A program made the translations under genes and the position numbers. 64,000 nucleotides of DNA from Bog-375 sp049698695 (GTDB taxonomy: Bacteria; Acidobacteriota; Terriglobia; Bryobacterales; Bryobacteraceae), in contig JBAVYH010000034.1 in NCBI GenBank assembly GCA_049698695.1, positions 1 through 64,000 on the forward strand, given 5' to 3'. Positions within the stretch are counted from its first letter, which is position 1. Each line of letters begins with the position of its first letter. Of this stretch, positions 25,434 to 34,432 are shown in pieces. The notes under the pieces are model-generated. The model made no database searches and was not told the DNA's origin. It saw nothing but the letters and a program-made list of their open reading frames with translations.

Positions 25434-25952
25434 TCATCTCCGGCCGCCGCCACCCTGGCCGCCGCTCCATGGACCACCTTGGCCGCCTCCCCTTTGACCG
25501 CCCATCTGCCCCTGCTCCAACAACTGCGCCATCAATCCGAAATTCTGCACGGCTCTGGATTGCTGGTTGGGTTTAAGCAGGGCGCAGATCTTGGCGAACG
25601 CCTTGGCTTCCACGGCTTTGCTCTGGGCGGCAAGCGAGGTGTAGGTCTTGGTAAGTTGGCCGACGGCGTCGTCGGGTTGCCCGCCAATCAGGGCCGCTGC
25701 CAGGTTCTTTCGCGCTTCGAGCAGTTTCTGTTGGGTCGGCGCCATTGCTTCGCGCGCGGCGTCCAGAATCGTTTCGGCCTCGGCCCGCTGTTGCTTGTTG
25801 AGCTTCAGCTTGTCGGCGAATTGGTCGAGTTGGCCCTGTCTCTGCGCCAGCATGCCGCCGCTTGGGTCTTCGCTGCGGTGCCCCCACCCGCCGCCCTGCG
25901 CGGAAGCCATCGCAGTAGACAGGATTCCGACGACGAGGATTTTCGACAACAA
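25434..25952 (-). CDS. Spy/CpxP-like secreted helical protein, paralogue
   Basis: A 172-residue secreted protein (signal MLSKILVVGILSTAMASAQ). The helical middle has KLKLNKQQRAEAETILDAAREA and a final CALLKPNQQSRAVQNF, again the LTxxQ-like pattern; the C-terminal 30 residues are a Gly/Gln-rich tail. Domain order equals that of the neighbour at 24871-25350, so the two probably come from an old duplication. Same strand, 83-bp gap. Role unknown; a periplasmic chaperone or metal-stress protein is the best guess. Confidence 0.68.
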   Translation of the reverse strand: MLSKILVVGILSTAMASAQGGGWGHRSEDPSGGMLAQRQGQLDQFADKLKLNKQQRAEAETILDAAREAMAPTQQKLLEARKNLAAALIGGQPDDAVGQLTKTYTSLAAQSKAVEAKAFAKICALLKPNQQSRAVQNFGLMAQLLEQGQMGGQRGGGQGGPWSGGQGGGGRR

Positions 25953-26166
25953 CGCAATCTCCTGTCCGGACGCACCGGTCCGGATGAATCGATTTAATCA
26001 CCTTTCAAGCGGCATCGGAAGGCCGCGCAGCCGTGCGCTTCGGCACCGGCCGATAGGAGCGTTCGGGAAACGCATCACAGCAAGAGACGATCGCGAAGGC
26101 CGTTGACTCGTACTGCAACCAGGCGCCAAAATAGAAATTCCAGGTGCCGGGTACCATCCAGCGGTC

Positions 26167-27732
26167 ATGAGCGCTGCCGGAGCTGACCATTATCGCGCCA
26201 ACCGCTGGCTGATCGCGGTCGCAGTGATGTCCAGCGCCGTAATGGAGGTGCTGGACACCTCGGTAGTCAATGTCAGCCTGCCGCACATTGCCGGCAGCCT
26301 CTCTGCGACCGTCGATGAAGCGACCTGGGTCCTGACCTCGTACCTGGTGGCCAACGCGGTAATTCTGCCCATCACCGGCTGGCTGGCCAACATGATCGGG
26401 CGGAAGCGGCTGCTGCTGATCGTTGTAACCGGGTTTACCGCCTCGAGCGTGCTCTGCGGGCTGGCGCCGAGTCTCCCCGCATTGATCTTCTTCCGCATCC
26501 TGCAAGGGACCACGGGCGGCGGTTTGCAGCCGCTTTCTCAAGCCGTGCTCCTCGAAGAGTTTCCCGGCCAAGAACGCGGCAAGGCTATGGGATTTTGGGG
26601 GCTGGGCATCGTGGCTGCCCCGATCCTGGGACCGACCCTCGGCGGCTGGCTCACCGATACGTACTCGTGGCGCTGGGTCTTTTATATCAACCTGCCGATC
26701 GGACTCGCCAGCCTCATCATGATCTCGCTGTTCCTCTACGATCCTCCCTATCTCCGCCGCGGCGGCATGCGCGTCGATTTGTGGGGCCTGGGAATGCTGG
26801 CCGTCGGCATGGGCGCTTTGCAGATCATGCTGGATAAGGGCCAGGAGGCGGATTGGTTCGGTTCCCGTTTCATCATTACACTGGCGGTGACTGCGGCCGT
26901 CGGCCTGACTGCATTCGTCCTCCGCCAGCTTTCGATCGCTGATCCGATCGTGCGCCTTCGCCTGCTGAAGCACCGGAACTTCGCATCCGGCATCGCGCTG
27001 GTCTTCGTCCTCGGATTCGTGCTGTACGGCACTTTGGTGCTGCTGCCGCTGTTTATGCAGACGCTGCTCGGCTGGACGGCCGTCACGGCGGGATTCTGGA
27101 CCAGCCCGCGTGGGATCGGCACGGCCATCTGCATGCCGCTGGTCGGCAGCCTGCTGGGACGCGGATGGGACGGCCGCCGCATGCTGGTCTTCGGCTTCGC
27201 GGTCGCCAGCCTGGCGTTTTTCGGATACTCGGGGATGGATCTGCAATCGGGCACCTGGGACATCTTCTCGTATCAGATCAATCAGGGTGTGGGCATGGCG
27301 TTCATCTTCGTTCCCCTCACCGTGCTCACCATGGCCCCTATCGGCATGCGCGATACCGGATACGCCACCAGCCTGTACAGTGTGACCCGCAATATCGGAT
27401 CGAGCGTGGGGATTTCGTTCGTCACCACCTGGGTGGCCCGGCGCTCGCAGTTTCATCAGTCGATCCTGGTCGCACATGTCACGCCCTACAGCCTGCCGCT
27501 GCAACAGAGCCTCGCCCAGGGCCGGGCCATGTTATTCCGGCACGGTTCGGACTGGGTTACGGCGAGGCGTCAGAGCGCAGGCCTGCTGTACGGCATTGTC
27601 CAGCAGCAGGCGGCGTTGCTCAGCTTTGTCGAAGCGTTCCGCATCATGGGGTTCCTGTTCCTGGCCATCATCCCGCTGATCTTCCTGATGCGGCGGGCAA
27701 AACGGAACGCGGCCTCCAAGGAGGCGTCGTGA
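26167..27732 (+). CDS. DHA2 family MFS drug transporter (EmrB/QacA type)
   Basis: A 521-residue transporter with 14 predicted membrane helices. MFS motifs visible: LDTSVVNVSLPHIAGSL (motif D1 in helix 1), GWLANMIGRKRLLL (motif A loop), FRILQGTTGGGLQPLSQA (motif B) and GLGIVAAPILGPTLGGWL (motif C of antiporters). These are the marks of proton-driven multidrug exporters of the EmrB/QacA branch. No EmrA/HlyD adaptor gene or TetR regulator is next to it, which is unusual for EmrB. It diverges from the Spy-like gene at 25952 with 214 bp between. Confidence 0.9.
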   Translation: MSAAGADHYRANRWLIAVAVMSSAVMEVLDTSVVNVSLPHIAGSLSATVDEATWVLTSYLVANAVILPITGWLANMIGRKRLLLIVVTGFTASSVLCGLAPSLPALIFFRILQGTTGGGLQPLSQAVLLEEFPGQERGKAMGFWGLGIVAAPILGPTLGGWLTDTYSWRWVFYINLPIGLASLIMISLFLYDPPYLRRGGMRVDLWGLGMLAVGMGALQIMLDKGQEADWFGSRFIITLAVTAAVGLTAFVLRQLSIADPIVRLRLLKHRNFASGIALVFVLGFVLYGTLVLLPLFMQTLLGWTAVTAGFWTSPRGIGTAICMPLVGSLLGRGWDGRRMLVFGFAVASLAFFGYSGMDLQSGTWDIFSYQINQGVGMAFIFVPLTVLTMAPIGMRDTGYATSLYSVTRNIGSSVGISFVTTWVARRSQFHQSILVAHVTPYSLPLQQSLAQGRAMLFRHGSDWVTARRQSAGLLYGIVQQQAALLSFVEAFRIMGFLFLAIIPLIFLMRRAKRNAASKEAS

Positions 27733-27821
27733 GGTCTCGCGGTTTTCGCAACCGGGAAAGCCCTCGCGGCGCCGCCGCGCCACAACCGGTACGGGCCGTG
27801 TCGCGTACAATTGAGATATAC

Positions 27822-28418
27822 ATGAAACGCACTCTCTTGGCCGCTGCTTTGTTTCCCTGCCTGGCGATTGCCGCCTCCTTCGACTCCGGTAAGACCCTTG
27901 GTGGGACGAATTCGCCCATCATCCTCGAAGTTTTCAGCAGCTTCGACTGCCCGCACTGCAGGGAGTTGCATGACGATCTCCTGCCGCTGCTGGTGCGCGA
28001 CTACGTGTCGAGCGGCAAAGTGTGCGTGGTGAATCGGGAGTTTCCGCTGGCCGGCCCGGGCCACCCGTATGCACGCGAGGCCGCCCTTTACGCCACCGCG
28101 GCGGCGCGCATCGGCAAGTATGAAGCGGTCGCCGATGCGTTGTGGAAGCACCAGGCCAACTGGTTTTACGACGGCAGAGTATGGGAGACCGTGGCCACCG
28201 TGCTGACAGAGGCGGAACAGAAGAAAGTGCTGGCGCTGTTCAAAGATCCAGGCGTCGAGGCCGAGGTGCGCCACGACATCGACGACGCCACCAGAGACGG
28301 CGTCAACGCGACGCCGACGGTGTTTATTACCGCCAACGGCAGGCGCTTCATGCTGCCCAGCGGCGTGCCCAACTACGACTTGCTCTCGAGCGTGCTGAAT
28401 CATTACCTGGGCCACTAA
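27822..28418 (+). CDS. DsbA family thiol-disulfide protein 1
   Basis: A 198-residue exported protein (signal MKRTLLAAALFPCLAIAA). The thioredoxin fold has an active site FDCPHC (C43, C46) with the DsbA helical insertion, and the cis-proline NATPTVFI near the end. CPHC is the classic DsbA dipeptide and implies an oxidase or isomerase in the periplasm. A second DsbA-like gene and a MauE-like membrane gene follow on the same strand, forming a small redox cassette. Four conserved helices fit the DSBA/Thioredoxin_4 families. Confidence 0.87.
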   Translation: MKRTLLAAALFPCLAIAASFDSGKTLGGTNSPIILEVFSSFDCPHCRELHDDLLPLLVRDYVSSGKVCVVNREFPLAGPGHPYAREAALYATAAARIGKYEAVADALWKHQANWFYDGRVWETVATVLTEAEQKKVLALFKDPGVEAEVRHDIDDATRDGVNATPTVFITANGRRFMLPSGVPNYDLLSSVLNHYLGH

Positions 28419-28454
28419 GCCCGCTTTCCGCGCGGCTCTGCGTGAAATAAGAAT

Positions 28455-29042
28455 ATGAGACTTGGTGCTGTAGCGCTGCTATTGCTGTTGCCTGTGATGG
28501 CGGCCTTGAGCGACATAGACAGTAACAAGACGGCCGGCAACCCCGCAGCGCCAGTGACGATTCAGGTCTTCAGCGATTTCGAGTGCCCGGCCTGCAAAGC
28601 GTTTCACGAGGGCACCTTGCCCCAGTTGCGGCGGGACTTCGTGGCCACCGGCAGAGTCTTCCTGGTGTACCGCGAGTTCCCTCTTCCTCAGCATGCGTAC
28701 TCGCGCGCGGCCGCCAGCTACGCCGTTGCGGCGGCGCGTATCGGCTTGTATCAGCCGGTGGCCGATGCGCTGTTCCGCGACCAGTACGCCTGGTCGCTCA
28801 GCGGCAAGGTGTGGGAGACGGTGGCCACCGTGCTGACTCCCTCGCAGCAGAAGAAGGTGAAGGCGGCGGCGGACAGCCCTTCCGTATTGGCCGAGATCCT
28901 GCGCGATTTGAACGACGGCCACGCCGTTCCTGTAACTTCGACTCCCACGCTGGTGGTGTCGCGCGGCGCCAAGAGCTATCCTGTTTCGGGTACGCTCAAT
29001 TACGCGATTCTGAAAAACTTAATCCATGACCTCGCCAAGTAA
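28455..29042 (+). CDS. DsbA family thiol-disulfide protein 2
   Basis: A 195-residue paralogue of the gene before it. Signal peptide MRLGAVALLLLLPVMAAL, active site FECPAC (C44, C47), cis-proline TSTPTLVV. The CPAC dipeptide differs from the CPHC of its neighbour, so redox potential and role may differ (oxidase versus reductase or isomerase). Its end overlaps the MauE-like gene by 17 nt, so these two are certainly co-expressed. The pair shares the segments AAARIG and VWETVATVLT, which shows recent duplication. Confidence 0.86.
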   Translation: MRLGAVALLLLLPVMAALSDIDSNKTAGNPAAPVTIQVFSDFECPACKAFHEGTLPQLRRDFVATGRVFLVYREFPLPQHAYSRAAASYAVAAARIGLYQPVADALFRDQYAWSLSGKVWETVATVLTPSQQKKVKAAADSPSVLAEILRDLNDGHAVPVTSTPTLVVSRGAKSYPVSGTLNYAILKNLIHDLAK

Positions 29043-29511
29043 GGCCCTGCGCGCAGTCACGCTCGTGCTGCGCATCGCCCTGGGAGCCGTGTTTGTCTAT
29101 GCCGCCTGGACCAAGCTGCGCACGCCATGGGAACTGTTCGCCATGTCGATCGATTCCTACAGGGTGCTGCCGCTGAAATCGGTGGAGCTGGTGGCGCATA
29201 CGCTGCCCTGGTTCGAACTGGTGGTGGGCCTGCTGCTCATTGCGGGCTTCTGGCTGCGGAGTGCTGCGCTGGCCGCCACCGGACTGCTGGCGGTTTTCTT
29301 CGGGCTGATGGTGCGTGCCTACGCCACAGGGATGGAGATCAATTGCGGTTGCTTCGGGCCGGGCGAAGTGATTTCCTGGAAGACGCTGCTGCGCGATGGT
29401 TCGCTGCTGGCCGGCGCGCTCGCGTTGACGGCGCTCAGTTTCATCCGCCGGCGGAAGGCGGGGCCAGCCGGCGTTGTGTCGGTCGGCGCACAAGAACTGT
29501 CGCGCGGTTAG
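29026..29511 (+). CDS. MauE/DoxX-like membrane protein
   Basis: A 161-residue protein with four membrane helices. It has the MauE/DoxX layout: LRIALGAVFVYAAWTKL in helix 1, LPWFELVVGLLLIAGF in helix 2, and the cysteine-containing loop INCGCFGPGE before helix 4, typical of MauE-type redox partners. MauE acts with thioredoxin-like MauD in disulfide formation, so it may recycle the DsbA proteins encoded immediately upstream, with which it overlaps. Function by context and family, not proven. Confidence 0.83.
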   Translation: MTSPSKALRAVTLVLRIALGAVFVYAAWTKLRTPWELFAMSIDSYRVLPLKSVELVAHTLPWFELVVGLLLIAGFWLRSAALAATGLLAVFFGLMVRAYATGMEINCGCFGPGEVISWKTLLRDGSLLAGALALTALSFIRRRKAGPAGVVSVGAQELSRG

Positions 29512-29545
29512 TGCCTCGACCGTGTGATATCGCGCTTTCTTGGCT

Positions 29546-29611
29546 GAACCACTCCCTCACGGTCGTGGCTCTGAACGCCCATCGGAGCCGCGAGCGTAAG
29601 CGAGCGGTTTC
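29546..29611. repeat. palindromic interspersed repeat, copy 3
   Basis: A complete copy: left arm CACTCCCTCACGGTCGTGG..CTGAA, right arm ATCGGAGCCGCGAGCG..GAGCGGTTT, separated by a short loop. It lies between the convergent MauE-like and nicotinamidase genes and could act as a transcription stop for both. Confidence 0.7.
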
Positions 29612-29632
29612 ACCTGGAACCGAATCTGGCGA

Positions 29633-30217
29633 TCATTGAGCCAGCACCTCGCAGGCCGTCGTCAGCGTTACCCCGGCCCCGCGTAGCTCTTCCAGCGCCT
29701 GTTCTCCCGCTTCCGGGCGCAGCGCCTGCATCGCGTCCGTCACGATCGTCACCGGCTTTCCGAAACGCAGCAGGCCGCGCGCCGCATGCCGGACGCAGAC
29801 TTCCGTCACTACGCCGTAGACCACAAAGCGGTCTGCGCCGAGCCGATTGAGCAGCGGCCCGATCGTGCAGGTCTCGAACATGTCGACCGTTTGCTTTTCC
29901 AGGATGATCTGCGCCGCGCCCGCGGTATCCGGCAAGCCGGCACAGTTCGGCAGCACGACGGACTTCTCGAGCAGCGTGGCTCGCGGTTTGCGCTGGCCCA
30001 GGCAGCCGGAGACGCAGTGCGGCGGCCACTGCGCAAATTCCGCATCGTTCTCCTCGTGGGCGTCGGTGGTCGAGATAAGGACGATCCCGCTCGAAGCGGC
30101 GTGCCGGTTGAGCCGTGCCACCGCCGCGATGATGCGCTCCGCGCCGGGGGCATAAAGGGCGCCCGCCGGGCTGACGAAATCCAGTTGCGTATCGATATCG
30201 AAAAAGACGGTTCTCAT
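29633..30217 (-). CDS. pncA: isochorismatase-family hydrolase, probable nicotinamidase
   Basis: A 194-residue cysteine hydrolase. The catalytic triad is visible as the Asp of FFDIDTQLDF, the Lys of ILEKQTVD and the Cys of GVVTEVCVRHAARGL. It converts nicotinamide to nicotinate, and the gene directly upstream in the operon, which it overlaps by ATGA, encodes nicotinate phosphoribosyltransferase, the next step of NAD salvage. That context is the main reason for choosing nicotinamidase over other isochorismatase-like hydrolases. Metal ligands (D, H, H) lie near DAHEEND and H in PPHC. Confidence 0.83.
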   Translation of the reverse strand: MRTVFFDIDTQLDFVSPAGALYAPGAERIIAAVARLNRHAASSGIVLISTTDAHEENDAEFAQWPPHCVSGCLGQRKPRATLLEKSVVLPNCAGLPDTAGAAQIILEKQTVDMFETCTIGPLLNRLGADRFVVYGVVTEVCVRHAARGLLRFGKPVTIVTDAMQALRPEAGEQALEELRGAGVTLTTACEVLAQ

Positions 30218-31542
30218 GAGACCGGCGCCGTCCCCATCAGGTTCGAGCGCGTGCGCTCCATCAGCGCGCGCAATTCGCGGCTGTAAATCACCGGCCACGG
30301 CTCTTCGGTTTCCAATCGGCGCAACGCAGGCGCGAGCCTGGCAACGGATTCGCGGGCGCGCTCGCGAGCCTGTTCCAGTCCAGGCAGCGGCTCCACCAGG
30401 CGGCCACCGAGGATCACCGGCCGCAGCAGCGCTTCTCCGCGCCCGCACTCCCCGGAGCGCGCCACCACGTCGCGCGCCACGTCGCGGAAAATCTGCTTGG
30501 CGCCTGGAATGGTGCTCTTATCGTCGCTGTACTTGGCGGTGTAGCGCTTGATGCCGCCGATTTCCATCTCCACCATCTTGTAAACGCCGCTCAGCGACGG
30601 CGCATCGGCGGAAACGGCAATCTGTGTGCCTACCCCGAAGGTGTCGATGGGCGCGCCCGCGGCCAGCAGCTCGCGCACGCGATATTCGTCCAGGTCTCCG
30701 CTCACCATGATCTTCGCGCCTTTGAGGCCGGCCTCGTCTAGTGTGGCGCGCACCTGCCGTGCGCCGGCAAGAAAATCGCCGCTATCGATGCGCACGCCCC
30801 ACAGCGGCTGTCCTAACCCCGCCACCAGCCGGGCTGCCTGCGCCACGTCGTAGGTGTCCAGCAGTTGCACGGCGTTCTCCCCCAGCGCGCTTTGCAGCTT
30901 GCGGAACGCCGCTTCCTCGCAGGCAAAAGACATCACCCAGGAGTGCCCCGCCGTGCCGGCGACGGGAATGGAATAGCGCAAGCCGGCGAGCGTGTTGCTG
31001 GTAGCCGCGCAGCCGCCCAGGTATGCCGCGCGCGCGCCCAGCACGCCCGCCTCCGGCGTGTGCGCGCGCCGCGTGCCGAATTCGATGACCGGCCTACCCT
31101 CCGCCGCAGCCACCAGGCGCGCCGCCTTGCTGGCCACCAGGGTCTGAAAACTCACCGCGGAAAGCAGGTACGTCTCCGGTATTTGCGCTTCGATGATGGG
31201 CGCGCGCACGGTCAGCAGAGGCTCTCCCGCAAATAACGGCGTGCCTTCCGGCACGGCAAACAAGTCGCCCGTAAAGCGAAAATCGCCGAGGTAGTCGAAA
31301 AACTCGCGCGGCGCGCGGGCAAATTGTGCGAGGCCGCGCAGGTAGTCAATCTCCTCGGCGGCGAAGCTGAGCCCAAGCAGGTAATCCACTGCCTGCGGCA
31401 GGCCGGCCGCCAAAACATAATTTCGATTGGGAGGCAGCCGCCGAATGCCGAACTCGAAGGTGGCGATTTCCGCCGCCTTTCCGGCCTGGAAATACCCTGC
31501 CGCCATGGTGAGTTCGTAAAGATCGGTGAGAAGCCCGTTCAT
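30214..31542 (-). CDS. pncB: nicotinate phosphoribosyltransferase
   Basis: A 442-residue enzyme starting MNGLLTDLYELTMA, the usual NAPRTase N terminus (TDLYxLTM), with FEFGIRRLPPNRNYVLAAGL following. The phosphorylated histidine is in GTAGHSWVMSF, and the PRPP/nicotinate site includes RRAHTPEAG and GVRIDSGD. It makes nicotinate mononucleotide from nicotinate and PRPP. First gene of the salvage pair with the nicotinamidase. A start 14 codons upstream (31584) is possible but matches the family less well. Confidence 0.92.
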   Translation of the reverse strand: MNGLLTDLYELTMAAGYFQAGKAAEIATFEFGIRRLPPNRNYVLAAGLPQAVDYLLGLSFAAEEIDYLRGLAQFARAPREFFDYLGDFRFTGDLFAVPEGTPLFAGEPLLTVRAPIIEAQIPETYLLSAVSFQTLVASKAARLVAAAEGRPVIEFGTRRAHTPEAGVLGARAAYLGGCAATSNTLAGLRYSIPVAGTAGHSWVMSFACEEAAFRKLQSALGENAVQLLDTYDVAQAARLVAGLGQPLWGVRIDSGDFLAGARQVRATLDEAGLKGAKIMVSGDLDEYRVRELLAAGAPIDTFGVGTQIAVSADAPSLSGVYKMVEMEIGGIKRYTAKYSDDKSTIPGAKQIFRDVARDVVARSGECGRGEALLRPVILGGRLVEPLPGLEQARERARESVARLAPALRRLETEEPWPVIYSRELRALMERTRSNLMGTAPVS

Positions 31543-31609
31543 GAGTTCCGTGACGCGCCGCTGCCCGGCCCGGAAAGAATGCATGGCCCCGAATAAACAC
31601 TGTCGAACA

Positions 31610-31636
31610 CAGATGGGAAGGGAAGGCTCCCATCTG
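31610..31636 (-). terminator. 9-bp stem-loop between operons
   Basis: A perfect CAGATGGGA/TCCCATCTG stem with a 9-nt loop lies after the DUF4340 gene (minus strand) and before pncB. There is no good T-run, so it may end the Gld-like operon only weakly or in a factor-dependent way. Confidence 0.4.
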
Positions 31637-31670
31637 GCGCTCTATATTCGTCCGCGGATCGAGTTTGAGC

Positions 31671-32996
31671 CTATTTCTTTTTCGCCGCCGCAGGCGCTGC
31701 TTCCTTCACATCGCCGGCCGCTTTTTCCAGATCCTCGACAGCTTTGGCATCCAATACATAGATGCTCGGCTCGCCTTCGCGTTGCGCCGAATACTTCTCG
31801 CCCTGTTTGCTCACGATCACCCGTTCGTTCCGTTTGCCGCTGTTCCAGGTGACGCCGGCCTGAAACACCGGCTGGCCGCCGCCTTGCTCGGCAAACCCGG
31901 TAGCGGTGAGATCGCGCAGCTTGTCGATCAGATTCTGCACGCTGGAGTTATCCATGTTCTTGGATCCCGCGGTCCACTTATCGCCGCTCTTGGCGTAAGT
32001 CACGGGGGCGCCGGGGCCGTTCTTGATCTCGATCTTAGTCGGATCGCTGAAGCCGAAATCGAACAGCTTCTTGTTGCGGAAATCGTCCAGGCCCTTGTTC
32101 AGTCCCTCGCCGAGATCGGCCGCGACCTTGTACGCGCCCGCCACCGCGGAGCTGCGGGCATAGTAGTTGTTGTCCTTGTCCTTGCGAACCTCCAAGGATT
32201 GGGTGCCGGAGTTATCGGTGACCTGGGCCAGGGCCACGGTGGTGGCAGTGATGAACTTCTTGGCCGCCTCGTCCGGGGGCGTGCCCGAATCCATCCTGGC
32301 GTCGTGCAGCTTGCTCACCAGGGTATCCACTTCGCCGCTGTCGGCGCGCAGCGGGCGCGGTTCCACGATCTGCCACTCGTTCTGCCCGTTCTTGCCGAAC
32401 ACGATCGCCGGTCCCTTCGCGGCCAGCTTCACGCGCGTCAGCTTGTCGGAATCGAAGGTCAGCAGCCGCTTGTCGCGAAGGTCGTTGGCGGTCTTATCGA
32501 GGCTGGTCTTGACGTAGCTTGCTACGGTGTACACGTGTGGATCGCCGGACACCATGGCATAAGCGCCGGAGTTGGTCGGGGTGTCGTCGCCAATGGCGAG
32601 GTCCACCTGCTTGCCGTCTTTCTTAATCACCTGCACCTTCAAGGACGGGTTCGCCAGGCCGAAACTGGCCAGGTCCGTGGCGGCGTTTTGGATGGTCTTG
32701 TCGGCGGTCACCGAAGATAGCGAGGAAACCAGCGAGGCGGAGGCGTCGGGATCGGCCGAAAGCGGTTGCGGCGCGGTCAGCGCCCATTTGCCGCTGTTGC
32801 GGCTCAGCACCACCGGCTCGGCGCCGGTCTTCTGGAGGCGGATTTCGCGGAACTGATCTTCCGGGATGGAGACGATCTTGGGGCTCGTCTCGGTAGGCGC
32901 TTTTTCCTTCTGCGCCTGCTTCTTGTTCGAGTACCAGACAGCGCCGCCCAACACAGCCAAAAGAACAACGGCTACCAGCAGTCCCTTCGGCTTCAT
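31671..32996 (-). CDS. DUF4340 domain-containing protein
   Basis: A 441-residue protein with an N-terminal membrane anchor (GLLVAVVLLAVLGGAVWY) and an otherwise extracytoplasmic chain. The pattern of repeated strands with KWALTAPQPLSADPDASASLVSSL and later repeats of the same kind is characteristic of DUF4340, seen beside GldG-like genes in many phyla. It closes the ABC operon 35197-36183, 34433-35200, 33000-34430, with 3 bp to the GldG-like gene. The C terminus is a lysine/alanine-rich tail. Function unknown; probably a periplasmic part of the same machine. Confidence 0.85.
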   Translation of the reverse strand: MKPKGLLVAVVLLAVLGGAVWYSNKKQAQKEKAPTETSPKIVSIPEDQFREIRLQKTGAEPVVLSRNSGKWALTAPQPLSADPDASASLVSSLSSVTADKTIQNAATDLASFGLANPSLKVQVIKKDGKQVDLAIGDDTPTNSGAYAMVSGDPHVYTVASYVKTSLDKTANDLRDKRLLTFDSDKLTRVKLAAKGPAIVFGKNGQNEWQIVEPRPLRADSGEVDTLVSKLHDARMDSGTPPDEAAKKFITATTVALAQVTDNSGTQSLEVRKDKDNNYYARSSAVAGAYKVAADLGEGLNKGLDDFRNKKLFDFGFSDPTKIEIKNGPGAPVTYAKSGDKWTAGSKNMDNSSVQNLIDKLRDLTATGFAEQGGGQPVFQAGVTWNSGKRNERVIVSKQGEKYSAQREGEPSIYVLDAKAVEDLEKAAGDVKEAAPAAAKKK

Positions 32997-32999
32997 CGG

Positions 33000-34430
33000 T
33001 TACCTCCGCTTCCACCAGGTGGCCAGGCCGAACGCCACCACCGTCAGGGGAAAGATGAAGATGCTCAGCCAGAACAGCATGGTCATCCGCTGCCTGCTGA
33101 CGTTCAATTGCTGGTCCTCGGGCGTCTTGGGACGAATTGAAATCAGGTCTTCGTCGGAAGACAGCCAATTGATCGCGTTCACGAACAGGTCGCCATTGCC
33201 GAGTTGCCCCGAGCCGGCCAGGCTGTTGACGGCCCAAATCGAGGTGCCGCTCACCACGAACCGCCCTTGCTTGGTCCCCGAGTAAGTGCCCGCAGCCATC
33301 AGGGTCAGCGGCCCCTTCTTGCCTTTCTTGGGATCCACCGCGCCGCCCGGTCCAATCTCGGTGATAGCCAGGCTGTCGTCCCCGGTCGCCACCAGCTTGC
33401 TCACCGAGCTCTTATCTTCGCTCTTGATATCGAGCGATCGTGTCAGTGGAAACGCCGTGGGAACCCGCGCCAGCGGCTCCGTAATCGGATGCGATTCATA
33501 CTGCAGCAGCACCGGGATCTCCGGGCCGAAGCCGAAGATTTGTCCCAGGCGGCTTAAATCGAGCACCAGGTCTTTGTTGACGGTGACGCCCCAGCCTGCC
33601 AGCACCGCGGCCAGCTCGTCGTTAGAAGGCGCGGGTTCCGAATGGCCGATGCGGAGCACGTTGTCGAACATGAACATGGCGCGCCCGCCGTCTTCCACAT
33701 AGCTCTTGATGGCCGCCACCACCGGCGCCGGGTAGTCCTCCGTGGGCCCGCCCGAGACCAGCACCGTGCAGTCCCTGGGAACTTCGACCGGTCCGGCTGG
33801 TGCGGTCTGCCCGATCTCCAGTTTCTTGCCGGTTTCAGGCGCCGCGGCGGGCCTAAGCGAAACCGCCCGCGACTTGTAATTGTCGTTTTCCAGCAGTGCC
33901 TTGAGCCTCGCAAAACCCTCCCGTTCCTGATCGTCAATCGAGTGCTCGCCAGCCCCGGTCAGGAAACAGACGGTGCGCTCGCCGCTTTTGAGCGCGCGGA
34001 TCAACGCGCCGGTGACTTCCTCTTCGGTCAGACTTTTGGCGGCTTCGTGGCGCGCGCCGTTCTCCACTATCACCGGCGAATCGGGCCGGTAGCCCGCGGC
34101 TTTGGCCACCGTCGGTTTCTTGTTCGGATCGATGTACTCCACGCTGAGCTTGGGCGAGAGCGAGGAGTAGCGGTCCAGCAGGTCGCGCGCGTTCGGGAAA
34201 TCCCTGGTTTCACCGAAATAAATCAGACGGACGTCGTTCTTCAGACCTTTCACGATCTTGACCGTCTGCTCGGAAAGGCTGTACTGCTTGTTCTTGGTCG
34301 CGTCGTAGGATCGGTCGTAGCGGTTGGCCAGAAAATTCACCGCCACCAGTATGGCGATGACCACCAGAATATAGACCGTGACGTAGGCGCTGTACTTGGT
34401 TTGCCGGGTCTTGAGCCATTTAGCCGCCAT
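33000..34430 (-). CDS. GldG-like ABC exporter accessory protein
   Basis: A 476-residue protein with one N-terminal and one C-terminal membrane helix, and a large periplasmic domain between. It carries the YSLSEQTVKIVKGLKNDVRLIYF region and the GAGEHSIDD/LVSGGPTEDYP segments typical of the GldG/Gldg_2-type ABC auxiliary family. The ATG at 34430 has GAGGAG upstream and follows the permease stop by 2 nt. The family is named from Flavobacterium gliding, but acidobacterial and planctomycete members are not tied to gliding. Here it probably works with the ABC-2 permease and the DUF4340 protein. Confidence 0.85.
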   Translation of the reverse strand: MAAKWLKTRQTKYSAYVTVYILVVIAILVAVNFLANRYDRSYDATKNKQYSLSEQTVKIVKGLKNDVRLIYFGETRDFPNARDLLDRYSSLSPKLSVEYIDPNKKPTVAKAAGYRPDSPVIVENGARHEAAKSLTEEEVTGALIRALKSGERTVCFLTGAGEHSIDDQEREGFARLKALLENDNYKSRAVSLRPAAAPETGKKLEIGQTAPAGPVEVPRDCTVLVSGGPTEDYPAPVVAAIKSYVEDGGRAMFMFDNVLRIGHSEPAPSNDELAAVLAGWGVTVNKDLVLDLSRLGQIFGFGPEIPVLLQYESHPITEPLARVPTAFPLTRSLDIKSEDKSSVSKLVATGDDSLAITEIGPGGAVDPKKGKKGPLTLMAAGTYSGTKQGRFVVSGTSIWAVNSLAGSGQLGNGDLFVNAINWLSSDEDLISIRPKTPEDQQLNVSRQRMTMLFWLSIFIFPLTVVAFGLATWWKRR

Positions 34431-34432
34431 GG

